From positions 1 through 64,000 of the forward strand of contig JADFUC010000784.1 of NCBI GenBank assembly GCA_019722365.1: a stretch of DNA of 64,000 nt, written 5' to 3'. Origin of the DNA: Lithospermum erythrorhizon (lineage: Eukaryota; Streptophyta; Magnoliopsida; Boraginales; Boraginaceae). Of the stretch, positions 50,640-62,802 are shown one piece after another. Position 1 is the first letter of the stretch. Each line of letters starts with the position of its first letter. Below the pieces are notes generated by a model. The model searched no databases. It saw only the letters and a program-made list of their open reading frames with translations, and had not been told where the DNA came from. The translations under genes and the position numbers were made by a program.

Positions 50640-52074
50640 ATTAAAATTAAATGGCGTGCCCGATGGGATTGTCAGTACCGCCGTCATTTGTGACAGCCAG
50701 AGATGTTTGCAAGAGGACCTCCCAATCCTCTCGGCTAACGTCTTGCCAAAGCTCTAGAAGCGAGATCCAGTGATGAGCGGCCAGTGTGATGCCGCACGAG
50801 GGAACCTTACCGACAAATAGATGAGAGCTTCGGCGAGCAGGCAGCAGGAGAACTTCAACATTGTAGTTGCCCCGATACACACACAGACGAGGATATCTGA
50901 TTAGGAGTTTGGCTGGAAACAGAGATAGCTACCTGAGGGATGATAGAAAACATCTTTGGATTGACACCAGATGACTCTGTCGCTCGAATATTAGAAAAAG
51001 ATGGTATTAAAAGGGAATTTAAGAGCAAAAAGCATTTGAAGCGTCTAAAGCGAGGAGGTACCTATGACCTGAATGGGGGATGGGGACGATCCGTTTATCC
51101 CTCGCAGCGCGAGAATTAAATGCGAGGACAGCGTGGAACACATAGAAACTCCTATCATTTTTGGCGGATGGGATGATTCAGTACCGCAATTTGAGAGGAA
51201 TCTCTTGCAGAGGCGATAAAAGGTCATGAAGTTCGGGGAGTCGCGCCGTATATACTACATAAAGCACTATGCTCCCGTCCCCAGACCGAAATTTGAAAAT
51301 GCCTAAAAGGCTATCGGCCGCTGAGTTCCAAACACTTTGATGGGCTGGAAATACGAACAACATGTAGCTTCGCTTTGTTGAGGCGATGCAGCAAATCTTT
51401 GGGGCCCAGAAGAGGGGTTGAAATGGTCAAGCAGGTTAAGATTCTCTCAAAGAAAGGGAATCATTCGATTAATTATCTTGACTTGGAACTTGCTTCATAG
51501 ACTTAAATCGGCCAGATGAAGAAATCCCCGAACTTAAAGTGCGAGGATAGACTACCGAGTCGTATTTTATCAGCGTGTGCATCATGGAATGCATTGAGAC
51601 ATAGATAAAATTGCATTGCGGGAATACTCGAGCGTTCGGTGACTAGTAACAAGGACAATGACATGGAACTCGATGTGCTGCCAATAAAGGGCATGTCACT
51701 GCCATGACTTCTTTTCCAGCAGAAATGATCTGATTCAAGGGCCATGAGAGCCTCGAGGCTTGAAAGAAGCCGCAGCGGTGACTTCTAAAACATGAGGATT
51801 CGCGCCCGAGGAACTAGAAGGTCGATCTTGGGAATTTCGACCTTGGAAGGAAAGAACGTCTCGCTCGGAGGAGATGCGAGAAGCCCGATATCCGCTTCCT
51901 TGATTTTGACATCAATCACGATGTTTGGCCAGGAGGTTGATGGCTCATAGAACTTCATAGTCAAAGGAGACTTAGGAGGCAAATAGAAACGCGAACCCGA
52001 CACGCAATTGTATCGTAGGATACTAGGGCATCCCGTTGAAAAATACTTCATATTCAAGCGGCGATGGATCTCGC
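50640..52074. other. Probable internal part of a retrotransposon, family not identified
   Basis: GC-richer than its surroundings and ending at a polypurine tract, so probably the 3' internal region of the plus-strand element whose LTR starts at 52089. Minus-strand frames of 60-90 codons (51785-52057, 51503-51745, 50647-50880) follow one another but carry no motif that I can name. Confidence 0.35.
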
Positions 52075-52083
52075 GAAAGGGGG
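52075..52083 (+). promoter_or_regulatory. Polypurine tract (second-strand primer) next to an LTR
   Basis: GAAAGGGGG lies five bases before TGTTGG at 52089, the usual position of a polypurine tract directly upstream of a 3' LTR. Confidence 0.6.
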
Positions 52084-52088
52084 TAATT

Positions 52089-52960
52089 GTTGGAAATTAT
52101 GCGACTTATTCATAATAAAAATAAACAAATGCAGCAGATCGAATAAATGTAAAATAATGAATTACGTAAACATATAATATAATTCATACGTATGAATACG
52201 AGGAAGTACCAATCTGCGGATATGGTGGCAACCTTTTTTCTACTTAAATTTACTCGAGAAATCCTTGGCGCCTCAGAGTGAAATGCCTCCAGTTAGTCCC
52301 GTATCAAAAGCGGGTTTGATCGCGAGATTGGACTTGCTAGAATCTCTGAGCAATTAGACGAAATTTGAGTCAAAAATTGACTCAAACCAAGCCGAGGAGG
52401 GGCGGCCGAAATGATGTAGGGGAAGATGAAATATAGAAAAATTTTCTTGGGTTTTTCATTTAAATGCTTTTTCGCCCTTGCAGTCCCTGCTTGGTTTTTG
52501 GTCGAATAGCTTGACTCGTTTGATAAATAGCCTTCGTTAAAGTTAACTAACTTATTACTAAGCAGTAAATAAGCTTAACAAGTTACTAATAAGCTTCTCG
52601 TTAAACCGTCCGAATTGAAATAGCAATTTTAATTGATTCAGGTTTTATCAATTTGTATTTTTACATTATCAATGTAAAATTCTCGAGAGTGGGTATCGTT
52701 GATTCGTCAACTCCCAATTTAACAATCTCGATTTAATTCCATACATGGAATACCCTTTCAGCGTCCATTGTATATGTGTAACGCCTTACGGGCTCGATAT
52801 ATGATATAATTGACCATTATGATTATTATATCGGTTATCGTGGGATCTAGAAATACAGCGTAACCCACGATATTATCGTGAGTTCCATTTTAGTAATTTC
52901 TAATTACTATTTATTGAATATAGTTTGAAATAAATCTCGTTTAACTAAAACTAGTAAATG
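52089..52960 (+). mobile_element. Copia-type LTR, member 3 of 3
   Basis: Starts TGTTGGAAATTA, a common copia LTR beginning, just after a polypurine tract. GGGCTCGATATATG at 52790-52803 and TTATCGTGAGTTCCA (about 52873) parallel the LTR-like blocks at 2560-3450 and 20791-21430. A right edge near 52960 is inferred from the composition change; no CA end was fixed. Confidence 0.5.
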
Positions 52961-54558
52961 AATTGTTACAACGATTGTCGCGGCGAGCATAATTATAGAA
53001 ATCAAAATACTACGATTTCGGCTCGATTACCTTGGGAGGAAGACAAAGTCTCTTCCGACCACAAAAACCGCGTCGTCCCATTGGCTGGTCAGAGATACCG
53101 AACTTTTCGGATGAAGCTTATTCCGGGGAAGGCATGGGCGGTATTCGGGCGATGAGGACCCGCGAAGGCGTACCCGCGTATGTGTTGAAGTCGATGAAGA
53201 CTACGACTCTTTGTGAAGAACCCTGAGGAGAATTTGTGTGCCAGCTTGTGAATCTCAGGACATTCGCCGTCGCGTTATTTGATGAATACACCACGAAGAT
53301 GGTGCTCGTAATAATAAACCGCTACATGTGTCGGGCTACGAGGCAGTACGGATAAGTAGAATCTCTTGGAGTAGATGGAGGATCGGTATGGCTGTCGTTC
53401 CACTCCATTGTTAAAGATGTTGGGCATCTCAACAGAAGACTTATAAGATCCGCAGCATTATAATTGAAGGAGGTTTTAACGAGGCGGGGACAGGAACTAC
53501 AGGAGAAAAATGAAATGCACGCACTTAGTGATAGGGGAATTAAGCTACGTAGTTTAGCGTGATAGATACCGAGAATTATTGTATATGCGTCTTACTACCT
53601 TGGATGCAGTAGTAATGTTGTCCCTACAAAGCCACGGTGCTTGAAGTATTGCAAAGGCGGAATGGAGAAAGCGATGGCCGGCGGATGAGAATCCATTGCA
53701 ATCAAAGAATCAGCACAGCATGCGAAATACTATAAGAGGATGAAGCCAACCCAGCGAAAAAGAAGAATTCGAAAGCGCCCCGGGCGACTTCCTACTCAAG
53801 CGACTATCTCGACATTACAAGAGCGAGAGGAGAGACTGGCTCAAGCACTTTCGAAGGCGATCACGCGCCCCTACCGTTTTAGCCTCAGGTGGCGTCGCCC
53901 CGCCCAAAGGTTTTTGTGGTACGAAAAGGACCCCCGAATGAGAACACTTCTGGAACGCTGGGTCGAAGCCTCGACCTCTGCGGTATGATCCCGTCAAAGA
54001 CAAAGCCATGGGACAACTACCACATGAAGTTCTTGCGACAGTAAAAACACACGCGGGTTGAGCGATCTGGGTATAAAGGCCTGGTCGGTCGAGAACTTCG
54101 ACCAAGGGGTTGGAATACACACGAAAACCACTTAAGCCCCATTGTCCTAATCAAGAGGGTGACAAACCAACACATAGCGGAGGAGGTTAATGAAAGGGCT
54201 CCTACAAATCAAATACGTGAGAAGCGGCACTCCCGATATTCTTGGGTTGGGGGCCGTCTCAAGCCCCCAGATAATCAAGAGGAAGTCGGTCTTCTATTGT
54301 TGGGGAACAAATGTGATTAAGAGGAAATCGGTCTTCGACAATTGGGAAAACCCAATCTGTGAGAACTTCATGGAGGAATCACCAGAAGGAGGGGAAAGCT
54401 CTGCCTCTTCAACATAGAGGAACAAGATGAGGATGCATTCAAAAGGGACCACGCTGTAGTCAAGGAAGACACATCCTTGGTAATGAAGGGATTCATCAAT
54501 TTTTCTTGAATTCCATGTGTCTCGTGTACTTTAGAGACTTGTTTCTCTGTTGTTAGTG

Positions 54559-54610
54559 GAAACAATGAAAACCTCAGCGGCTTTGAAACAATGAAAACCT
54601 CAACGGCTTT
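54559..54610. repeat. 26-bp tandem duplication
   Basis: GAAACAATGAAAACCTCAGC... (54559-54584) is repeated at once at 54585-54610 with one base different (AGCGG to AACGG). Confidence 0.85.
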
Positions 54611-54784
54611 GACTTCATATTCTTTATGTGATGTTGGACGACTTCTACAAGCATCCAGCCTTTAACAGCTTATTGTAGGTCATTAGCCAGGTATATATAT
54701 AGTGGGTGCAGGTATTTCATAGCTTTTACTAAATCATATAAGATTTAGGAATTTTAGCGACTTATTCTTTCTGCGATTTGTGTT

Positions 54785-55150
54785 TTGGAAGATGATGAGC
54801 GAATATTGAAATATTTAAGTAATTAAACATTCGAAGGTCGTATAGATGGTAGTGTTATAGATATAATAGTAGTATGATTGAGGGTAGAGATATGGCCAGG
54901 GAATTATGATGTGAATATCAATGATCAGGCTATATTCCCAATCTTAGTAAACTTGAATATCATGATAAGATGATGACTTGAATATTAAAATATTTGTAAT
55001 TAAACGTTGAAAGGTCGTATAGATGGTAGTGTTATAGATATAATAAAGTATACGATTGAGGTAGAGATATGACAGAAATTATGATGGCGAATAATATCGG
55101 CGATCAGCGATATTCAATCTTAGTAAAACTTTGAATGTCATGATAAGATT
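54785..55150. repeat. 177-bp tandem duplication, satellite-like
   Basis: AAGGTCGTATAGATGGTAGT begins at 54834 and again at 55011, a spacing of 177. Flanking words (GAATATT-AAATATTT, AATTAAAC, GTAGAGATATG, CAATCTTAGTAAA, CATGATAAGAT) recur in the same order. Two units are seen, with several indels between them. The length is close to that of many plant satellite monomers. Confidence 0.85.
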
Positions 55151-58100
55151 ATAAAGATCAATAGTATGATATGAGGTTGATGATGATGACTATTACTAAT
55201 GAAGATGTTATCTTCCAGCTGAATTAAAAAGGGATGTCATGATATGAACTAAAATATAAAAAATATGTTATGAGGTGTCTCATGATGACAAATGTTAGTA
55301 ATTGTTGGTAGTCAAAATTTGCCAGAATGTTGCTTAAATATATTTATTAATTTATTTCTACTATAATGAAATTTAGTTAAATCATGAAGAATGGATCAGC
55401 CCATGATGATCAAGAAGTGTGGGTCCGCGTAAAAAGCTAAAGACATGTTAAACAAGCCATCAAATATGCTTTGAAGGCCTGAATGGAATAAGAAAGGCTC
55501 AGGCTAGCAAGAATACCCTAGCTTTCCAGGCGCAGGAAGCCATAAGATTCGCGCACACCAACAATGGGGAAGCTTCTCGATTCAAATAAGAATCTTGTCA
55601 TATTAAATGCCCATATTTGATATTTATGAAATATATGTCATCTTGCGTTTAATCATGATCGTTTAAAAATTTACTTTTTCATAATAGTTGATTAACTTTA
55701 TAATTAATATCTTTTCTGATTTGATATGATTTTTAGAACTTTAGTAGCGAAACTTCTGATCTCGATATATAAGTTTTCGCGATCACTTAATTAATCGTTT
55801 TATCTAGCAATGATTATTTATTTTTGAAGCGGAAGAAATAATATTTAATTCGAAAGGGAAGGAAATCAGCCATTTGAAATACCAAATAAAGGCATTATAG
55901 TTGCCCGTATATAGCCAACAAGGTGACAAAATATTATTGGCGAGCATTGGCCAAATAAATATAAATGAAAGGAAAGTGAGACGAGTAAATGACACGTTTA
56001 ATGCAGATGGAACCTAGAGCCATACAGCCAGCACTTAACTTTAGATGCTTGAAAGTAAATGCATTCGTGATCAAATTTCATCGACGATCAGCGTTGTTAA
56101 TTTCTAGGTGAGCGTCTAAAGGCTAATTTTTTCTATAGCAGAGAATAGAGCAATCCGACAACCAACTAATTCTCGCAAATTCTATGGTTTTTACCACATA
56201 GAAACCTCTTTAATCCCAGCCTTAGTGAACCTTGATAATATATAGTTATAAATACACTAATAATCTAAAACTTGCATCCAGTTCTAAATATTCACATAAA
56301 TATTCAAACTGAAAAAATCACTTTGATTCATGATGAAACAAAGCCCTAACTGCCGAGATCCTCTCTTGAGGATCGAGCACTTTAAACCGCTATAATTATA
56401 CGAGATCTTTGCCCAATTGAGGTTCAAGAAGCATAAGCCCAATTCTTGTTAAAATCATGGCATCGACAAAAAGTCCTAGAAGCGATATTAAATTACTTTA
56501 ACTTTTAGTATCAAAAAGTCACACAGGAGCCATATTCGTACCTCGATTTTTTTAGAATCGAGCACAATCCCGAACTCATACAAAATCGAGTCGAGATCAA
56601 ATCCGTAAGCCCACCATTTATATTTTATATCTTGGGTAGTAAATTGTATATGTTAGCATGCGTTTGGAGAACTACAGTTTGATTTACAGAAATATAACAT
56701 TGGCTTAATCTGAAATGTGTAATTAATTTCTTGGCTTACGGGTTTAACCTTAGTAATGCTTTGATGTACAAGATATAGAGCGTTCGGGATAAGCTTGCTC
56801 GATATATTACGAGTCTTTGAAGCTAAAAGTGTCACTGCTTTCGTAGACCGTCCCAGGCATGTGGCATGTCTAGGAGAAAAGCACCCGACCGTCAGTATCA
56901 AGATCGACATAAAATCACGAAGATTGCTAAGTGTCGCGTCTAAATTACATACTTTCCTGCGGTGATTCTAAATTTCACTAGCATAGGCCAATCGCGTGAG
57001 TTGCGGAGTCGACTACCTCGATTAGAAATGCGTTGTCGAGAAACGCCTACGTAAGGGGCTGCGTTCTGACATGATGATGGTTTGGGGCTGACTGCGGAGA
57101 GAACAGTCAGGCACATACATCACGGATGATAGAAGCTATCCAGGTAACACTATCTGACGTTAAAAGATGAGTCACTTGTTTAAAAGGGAGAAGATATGTA
57201 ACCAAAATAGAATAAGCATGTTAAGTAACAAAAATACAACCGGTGGTATATTTAAATCAGCCTTAGGAAGAGGAACTTAAGCCTCGATTCTGAGGATCGT
57301 CGCCTATTTGAGCGACGCGATTAGCATGTGTAAACAAGCGTACCTTAGGACCACCGGTATATCTTACATGGGAATATGCCAAAAACCTTGAAACTACTAA
57401 CAACTAGAGAACGTAAGAAATGGGTATCTATATGTAAAAAAATATGATGGAGTACGGCATATGATTATGAAGCTCGAGTTGGAAATAAAAAGAATGCTAA
57501 GAGGTGCCCAAGGAGATAATGAGGCCACCATACATTATGTCAAAATAGAAATATTTTCCGTCCATAGAAATGGCTCAAAGCTTGGCGAGTAAAAGAAAGC
57601 GACTACCGTTGGGTAGAAGAGCTGCAGGGCTAAAGAATATGATTCCCACTAGACCCCAATGTATTCGGGCTTGTTGATGACTTGATAAAAGAGTAGGCTC
57701 GTTGTGCTCACACGAGTTTAAATAGATCAAGCGGTAAGAAAATAGATCTGGCTATTACCAAATATAAAGCCAAGATTTGGGTAGTCCCCTCAAAAATACT
57801 TAGTCTTCAAAAGACCAAAGGATGGAGCTAAGCGCGAGGTATATCCGCCCAGCGATAGAAAGGATGTTACAAATCTAATGCTTAGTGGCACATGGGGACT
57901 ATGAAGCAGAAGCTAAGATCTGACTCTCCAGCAACCAGCTTCTAATAATGAAGATGTTAGTGCATGAAAATTGGTCGAAGTCGCAGCGATGTTACAATTT
58001 GTCTACAACGGTTAGCGGCCAGCAACGTGAGGGCGATAGCAATTTTGAAGAAGATATTGTTTTTCACTTTTATGAGAGAAAATCTCGTGAGATATATGAT

Positions 58101-58798
58101 TTGATTGATGGAAAAGGATTTACATGGGCTTGTCAGTAGGAAGATTCACACGTCTATAATAAAGAAGAAGGAAAGAAGGGGCCAAGATGCATTGAATATT
58201 TTTTACAAGATGGGGGGTTTGTTTATGAAAGTTATTTTTTGTACTACGCTATATAAAGGCCTCGGCTTGCCCAGGCAAACTACCGCTGAGAAAGCAGAGA
58301 AAGGAGTGCGTTATGCTGTGAGGCAAAAGGAGAGCTTTAAGTATTTATTTTTATTTTGTAAAAATTTGAATGTGCAGTGTTACATAAACTCCTTTAGATT
58401 GTCTGTTGTTGTTAAAACCCTATTCTGATAGTCTACTTGTTTAGTGATTACCCTTTGTATTTCCACAGCATCACCCAGGGATAGTAGTGTGTAGTAAGAA
58501 AACAGTGTATGATGAACTCGGGGCACAGACTTCCATTACATAGAGATAGGAGTAGAGATGGGCGAAGACTAATGGGGTGAATTACATTATAAGTTCTTTA
58601 TTTGTAATTCTCGTATCATGAGTAGAATCCTTGATGACGCCCCCGGACTAGGTACTCGACTAGCGTGGCTGGGTTACGAGTTGTGTATTTTTTACTTTTT
58701 AACCACCGAACTTTTTATTTTTGTTACGCTTGGAGTGGGTGTCGATCGTAGTGTTGATAAGCGGTGTCTTGACAAGTAAGGCAGAATATACTTTCAAT

Positions 58799-58811
58799 TG
58801 GTATCGGGCAC
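58799..58811 (+). promoter_or_regulatory. Retrotransposon primer-binding site (decayed)
   Basis: TGGTATCGGGCAC follows an LTR end (CTTTCA, 58791-58796) by two bases. It matches TGGTATCAGAGC at the first seven bases and less well after them. Confidence 0.65.
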
Positions 58812-58859
58812 TCGCATCTGAGTGAGATCGGTGTAATCTCTTATGCTAATGGAAGGTTT

Positions 58860-60480
58860 TTTAGGGAAGGAGGCTCTACTTATTTCGACCACGTGCTTGA
58901 TGGAGACCAACTATGCCCCTCTTTGGAAGGCTAGGATAATTTGCGTTCCTTAAGTCTAATAGACCTTGAAGACGTATTAGAAAGATGCGTGCTAGGTGGA
59001 CGGCGTGTCACCAACGAGTGAAATGGCTGACAGTAGAGGAAGAATAGGAACTTTCTTTATGAAATGACAAGGTCATGAATCTTATCTTTTAGTGTTCTTG
59101 ATCTTAATGTGTTTTAAAATTTAATCCTTATGTGCTTTTCATGGCTAGCCGGATACTTTACCCCAAATTACATATGAGAACCTTGAAATGCAATGTCGAG
59201 ACTCAGCGATTAACAGCGAGATTTGAAGCTCCTCTAGAATGGAGGAAGATGAATCTATAGCCATGCAGTAAAGCCTTGAACAATATGGCTAATGAGTCTT
59301 TTTATTTAGAACTTATGTGAGCAATGAAAATTTGGTAGAAAAGGAGTGCTTTAAATACGTTGCCCAAAGAGTTTGCACCCGTAAGGTAGCGGTATTGAAG
59401 AAGCTCGAGTTTTACTCACAGTGAGCCTAGATGAACTAATTGTAATTTGGTACATTCGAGATGTCCTTTACTTGAAAGTAGAAAGCCTAGTAAGAAGAAA
59501 GGAGTTACCTTAAAAGCTTAGGTAATGGCAGATGTCGTTGATGAAGAATTAGGAAAAACCATAAATATGCTTGAGAGGAACTTCAACAAAACCCTCAGCG
59601 AATTTAACAAGAAACCGTTTAATGGGAGTGTTAGTCATTACGGTACTAATAAAGACAACCAAGCAGATGGAAGAAGCCGGTGAAGCGAGAGGGTAACTAT
59701 AGTGCGAGGTTAGTCGAGATAAACTAAGCGGTATTCAATGCGAGAGAGAATGTGAAGGCTTTGGACATATTCGGCTGAGTGTCACAACTATCTCACGAAA
59801 TGATCAAAAGAATTGTTCCTACGGCCTTGAGTGGCGATGAGTCGGGAAGACGAGACCAAAGATGATCGAGTTAACAGCTTTGTGGCTTTCTTTGGAATGC
59901 TTTCGGCCAAGCTGATTGCCCGACATTGTGGATGACAAACGCAGTGAGGAGGCCGAGGAAGATATGTTGATTGATGAAGAGGTGCTGAGGAAAAATACAA
60001 ACTCTTCTACACCAAATGGATGCAGTTGACAGTGGTTTATACTAAAGTAGATGCTGAAAGGAACAAATTGAAGATTGAAAATGAGAAACTAAGAAAATTA
60101 GGAGAGGATCAAGATCAAGAGATTCATTAGTTGAGAGCTCAAATTAATGAACTAAACAAGAGACTAAAAATGATGAATTCAAGCACAAATATTCCAGAGG
60201 AGATTCTTAGAGTTAGTAAAGATGCTGGTGATAGTATGGGAATAGGTTTCGACAAAGGGAAACTGTTCAAGCCGAAAGAAGATACCAAATTTGTCCAGGA
60301 AGGTTGGTAATACACCACGTCAAAAAAGAGCTGATATTTGGTCAAGCGAAGGAGGAAGCGAAACTATGTATTGTCATTATTGGCAGAAGAGGTGTTTGCT
60401 CGTATTGTTTACAAACCATATATATAGACCACGAGGAAAGCAATGCTTAAACCTCGCAAAAATTAGTGGAATCAAAAGGT
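58860..60480 (+). pseudogene. Sirevirus-like gag, broken
   Basis: Pieces in order: LTVEEE...LYNDKVMNLIF (about 59030-59090), RFEALRMEEDESI (about 59215-59260, family 'xFExxKMxExExI'), KVAVLKKLEF and LGKTINMLERNFNKTLSEFNKKP (about 59550-59620). Then ECEGFGHIR at 59748-59774 is the knuckle 'CRECEGFGHIxxEC', its last Cys displaced by a one-base shift. DESGRRD and an acidic stretch follow, then LKIENEKLRKLGEDQDQEI and INELNKRLKMM (60070-60170), a heptad-rich coiled coil with an internal stop. Gag forms the particle that carries the element RNA; here it cannot be translated in one piece. Confidence 0.7.
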
Positions 60481-60529
60481 GAATCACATTAGTCAAGTTG
60501 CTTACGGAGTTTTTTGAAAACATCGGCCG

Positions 60530-60780
60530 AATCAAGTTGGTATTACTTTGATAGTGGTTATTGAGACACATGTGAGGAAAAGAAAGGCTTATCTAAATCC
60601 ATATTTACTTGAGTTAAAGGTGATAAGTATCACTTTTTTTTTTTATTGATATAAACTGAAAAGAAAAAATTATCGGCAGGAAAGTTGAATATTGATGTTT
60701 TACCGCATTTAAGCGATGATGTTCTTTCTTGGTTGAATGGTTAGCGCAAATCTTATCAAAATAAATTGATTATGTGATCT
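60530..60780 (+). pseudogene. Copia protease/GAG-pre-integrase start, relic
   Basis: SSWYYFDSGY (about 60530-60560) corresponds to 'SWYFDSGCSRHMTG', where the DSG supplies the protease catalytic Asp. KGDKYHFF and then GKLNIDVLPHLSDDVLSW (about 60680-60740) correspond to 'GKGxLxVxGLPxLxDVLxVxGL'. Stops follow and recognisable element sequence ends by about 60800. Confidence 0.55.
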
Positions 60781-60800
60781 TTGGCGTAGTGTTCTTTTAC

Positions 60801-61249
60801 GAGGAGAAGTGCGCTTGATCGATGACTCGCAGCGAAAAGGCGGTTATCGGGGAGCAGTCAGCGACAACCCCTGGTGCTACGTGGCGGAACTCCATGAAGC
60901 CTGTCTAGTAGGGAAAAGTGAGGATCTTTGAATTATAGCGTAAGAGATTAAGGTCGTACTAATTGAAATATTCGGCCAAATTATTTCGAAGAAGATGTTC
61001 GAGGAATACGGCGTTTGATATTTAAAGACGAGCATGTCGGTGTCGGGTTGGAAAAGCAGACCTTGAGAGTTGCCGCGGGCGTAACGAGGTGGTCGCGGCG
61101 GCCTCTTGGGATTGATGCTGGCGTCTGCGTCGATGGGACCTATATGCAAGTTGAAAGCATGGGGCAAAAGTGCGTGCATGGAGGGAACAGCATGTTCTTA
61201 GAGAGAAAAATCTAACCGTGTTAAGTGGTTAAGAAGCTAATTCTCAAGT
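60801..61249. other. Unassigned GC-rich stretch
   Basis: No motif recognised. Open frames on both strands (60877-61179 minus, 61015-61215 plus) overlap, and neither is convincing. Confidence 0.35.
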
Positions 61250-61279
61250 TCAAAAATGAGGAAAGGGCTTGGCTTGTGT

Positions 61280-62640
61280 TGTTCGACGCCATCTTAAATG
61301 ACCCGAGGCGTCATGGCGTCGGCGAGGCGTCGGGAAGCGCCCGAAGCCCCTCTTTCGCAGCAGCTAAATTAATTACGGCGCCCGCGCATTTGCGACGCCT
61401 TAAAATACTTGGCGTTTTTGTTCGAGACTTTGCCGATGCACAGCGCGGCGTATGGTATTATCTTTTTATTATTTTTTATTTTTTTTTAAGCAGAAGCCTT
61501 GGCAGATGCACTTATCTTTAATTCATTTTTTTATTTATTTCAAAACCCGACACCGCCCGGTCTTTATATCTTTTATTTATTTTATACGATGCAGCCGACA
61601 CGCATCATATCAAAACCCGGCCTTGACACACGGATAAACAAAATTTGAAAACCGGCCGGCGGGAGCGTTATCTCTGCAAATGACTTTACGGTAAATTTAA
61701 AAAAAATTATCAGGCGCAGGTTACGATATTGCAAAAACAGTACGCAAACTCTACTACCAAAGCAGGCTGGCAATCTGAACATAACAACTACACAAGCATT
61801 AAACATTAACACAAACATAAACATTAGCACATAAACATAGCATTAACCACCAATACAAACATAACGACAGCATTAAAATTAAATTTATTCAAAATAAAAA
61901 GTACGCTTTGAATTACCTTTTTGAATTTCCTTATATTAAACATAAAAAATAAAATTAGAACAAATTGCCAGCAAGCGAAAGCAATTAGACAATAGCCAAT
62001 AAAAAAGCGGAAGGAATATATATTATGAGACAATAATAATAATTACCTCTTTGAATTTTTTACAAAAATTAAACAAAATAAAGAGTTAAATATAATAATA
62101 GATTAAACATAAAATAAAATTAGAGATAAATTACAATAAAAACTAAATAGATTAAACAATAATAACATAAAACAAACTTTATATTATTAAATAAAAATTA
62201 TAACAAAATAATAATAATGAAAAAAGGAAATACATATTATGATAATAATTACTCTTTGAATTAAACAAAATTAAATTATTAGGAGTTTATAAATGTATTA
62301 AAAAGTATAAAGAAATGTGATTAAAGTGTTTATATATATATAAAAATACGATGACGTGGAACCGTCACCAGCCGAAACATTGAAAATGAAATATTTGAAT
62401 TTCCCGAATTTTAGAAGTTATCGAGGCTTTGATATTTTAAAACCCGGCCTTGACTTAGACATATTGCGCAAAAATGTAATTGCATCGCTTGGCAAACAAC
62501 CGTCATCGGCCAATAACTGTATGCGTCGGTAAAAAAAACATGCAAATTTTGCGGCTATCATGACACGGTCATTACAAAAACAAAATATCCAAATACAACA
62601 ATGGAACACACAAAAATCACAGCAAAACTACTACGTTTTT
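61280..62640 (-). repeat. Short-repeat region, possible CACTA subterminal sequence
   Basis: GGCGTC or its complement GACGCC occurs at 61285, 61307, 61315, 61326 and 61394. AAAACCCGGCCTTGAC occurs at about 61609 and 62437, with AAAACCCGACACC at about 61541. Between them lies AT-rich low-complexity DNA (61840-62340). Such clustered short motifs are typical of CACTA ends. No CACTA terminus was identified. Confidence 0.35.
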
Positions 62641-62802
62641 CGTAGCCAATCACAAAACTTGTTAGTGATTACATGAAAAACGAAAAATAAAAATATTGGA
62701 CTCACAATTGCTTTAGAGGTAAATGGGTGTGTGTTTAATATGGCCTTCTACAATTAAATGCAAATGGATTATCCGGGTGAAGTCGGCATGTCTGACTGTC
62801 AT

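Larger units (their letters stand above)
52961..57949. other. Unassigned transposon-like DNA
   Basis: No host gene is recognised. 52961-54540 is GC-richer, with short open frames (52958-53226, 53740-53988) lacking motifs. 54200-54360 contains a degenerate repeat sharing AAGAGGAA-TCGGTCTTC (two copies about 40 bp apart). 55150-57900 is mixed sequence of retrotransposon character without a family motif. Confidence 0.35.
57950..60800 (+). mobile_element. Sirevirus-like Ty1/copia element, 5' half
   Basis: LTR with TATA box (GCTATATAAAGGCC, about 58247), LTR end near 58796, primer-binding site at 58799, a long gag relic with zinc knuckle and coiled coil, and a protease-type WYYFDSG motif, all on the plus strand. 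The long gag with a GFGHI-type knuckle and a coiled coil behind it is characteristic of Sireviruses (Maximus/SIRE lineage). Nothing recognisable of integrase or reverse transcriptase follows 60800. The left LTR edge is a guess. Confidence 0.7.

Noticed and set aside
50640..52074. Minus-strand frames considered as a plant mobile domain or coat-like protein
   Set aside because: Only loose resemblance in short phrases; no ordered set of motifs, so no family was assigned.
53740..53988. 82-codon arginine-rich plus-strand frame, considered as a gag fragment
   Set aside because: Basic composition alone is not enough; no zinc knuckle or conserved gag segment nearby.
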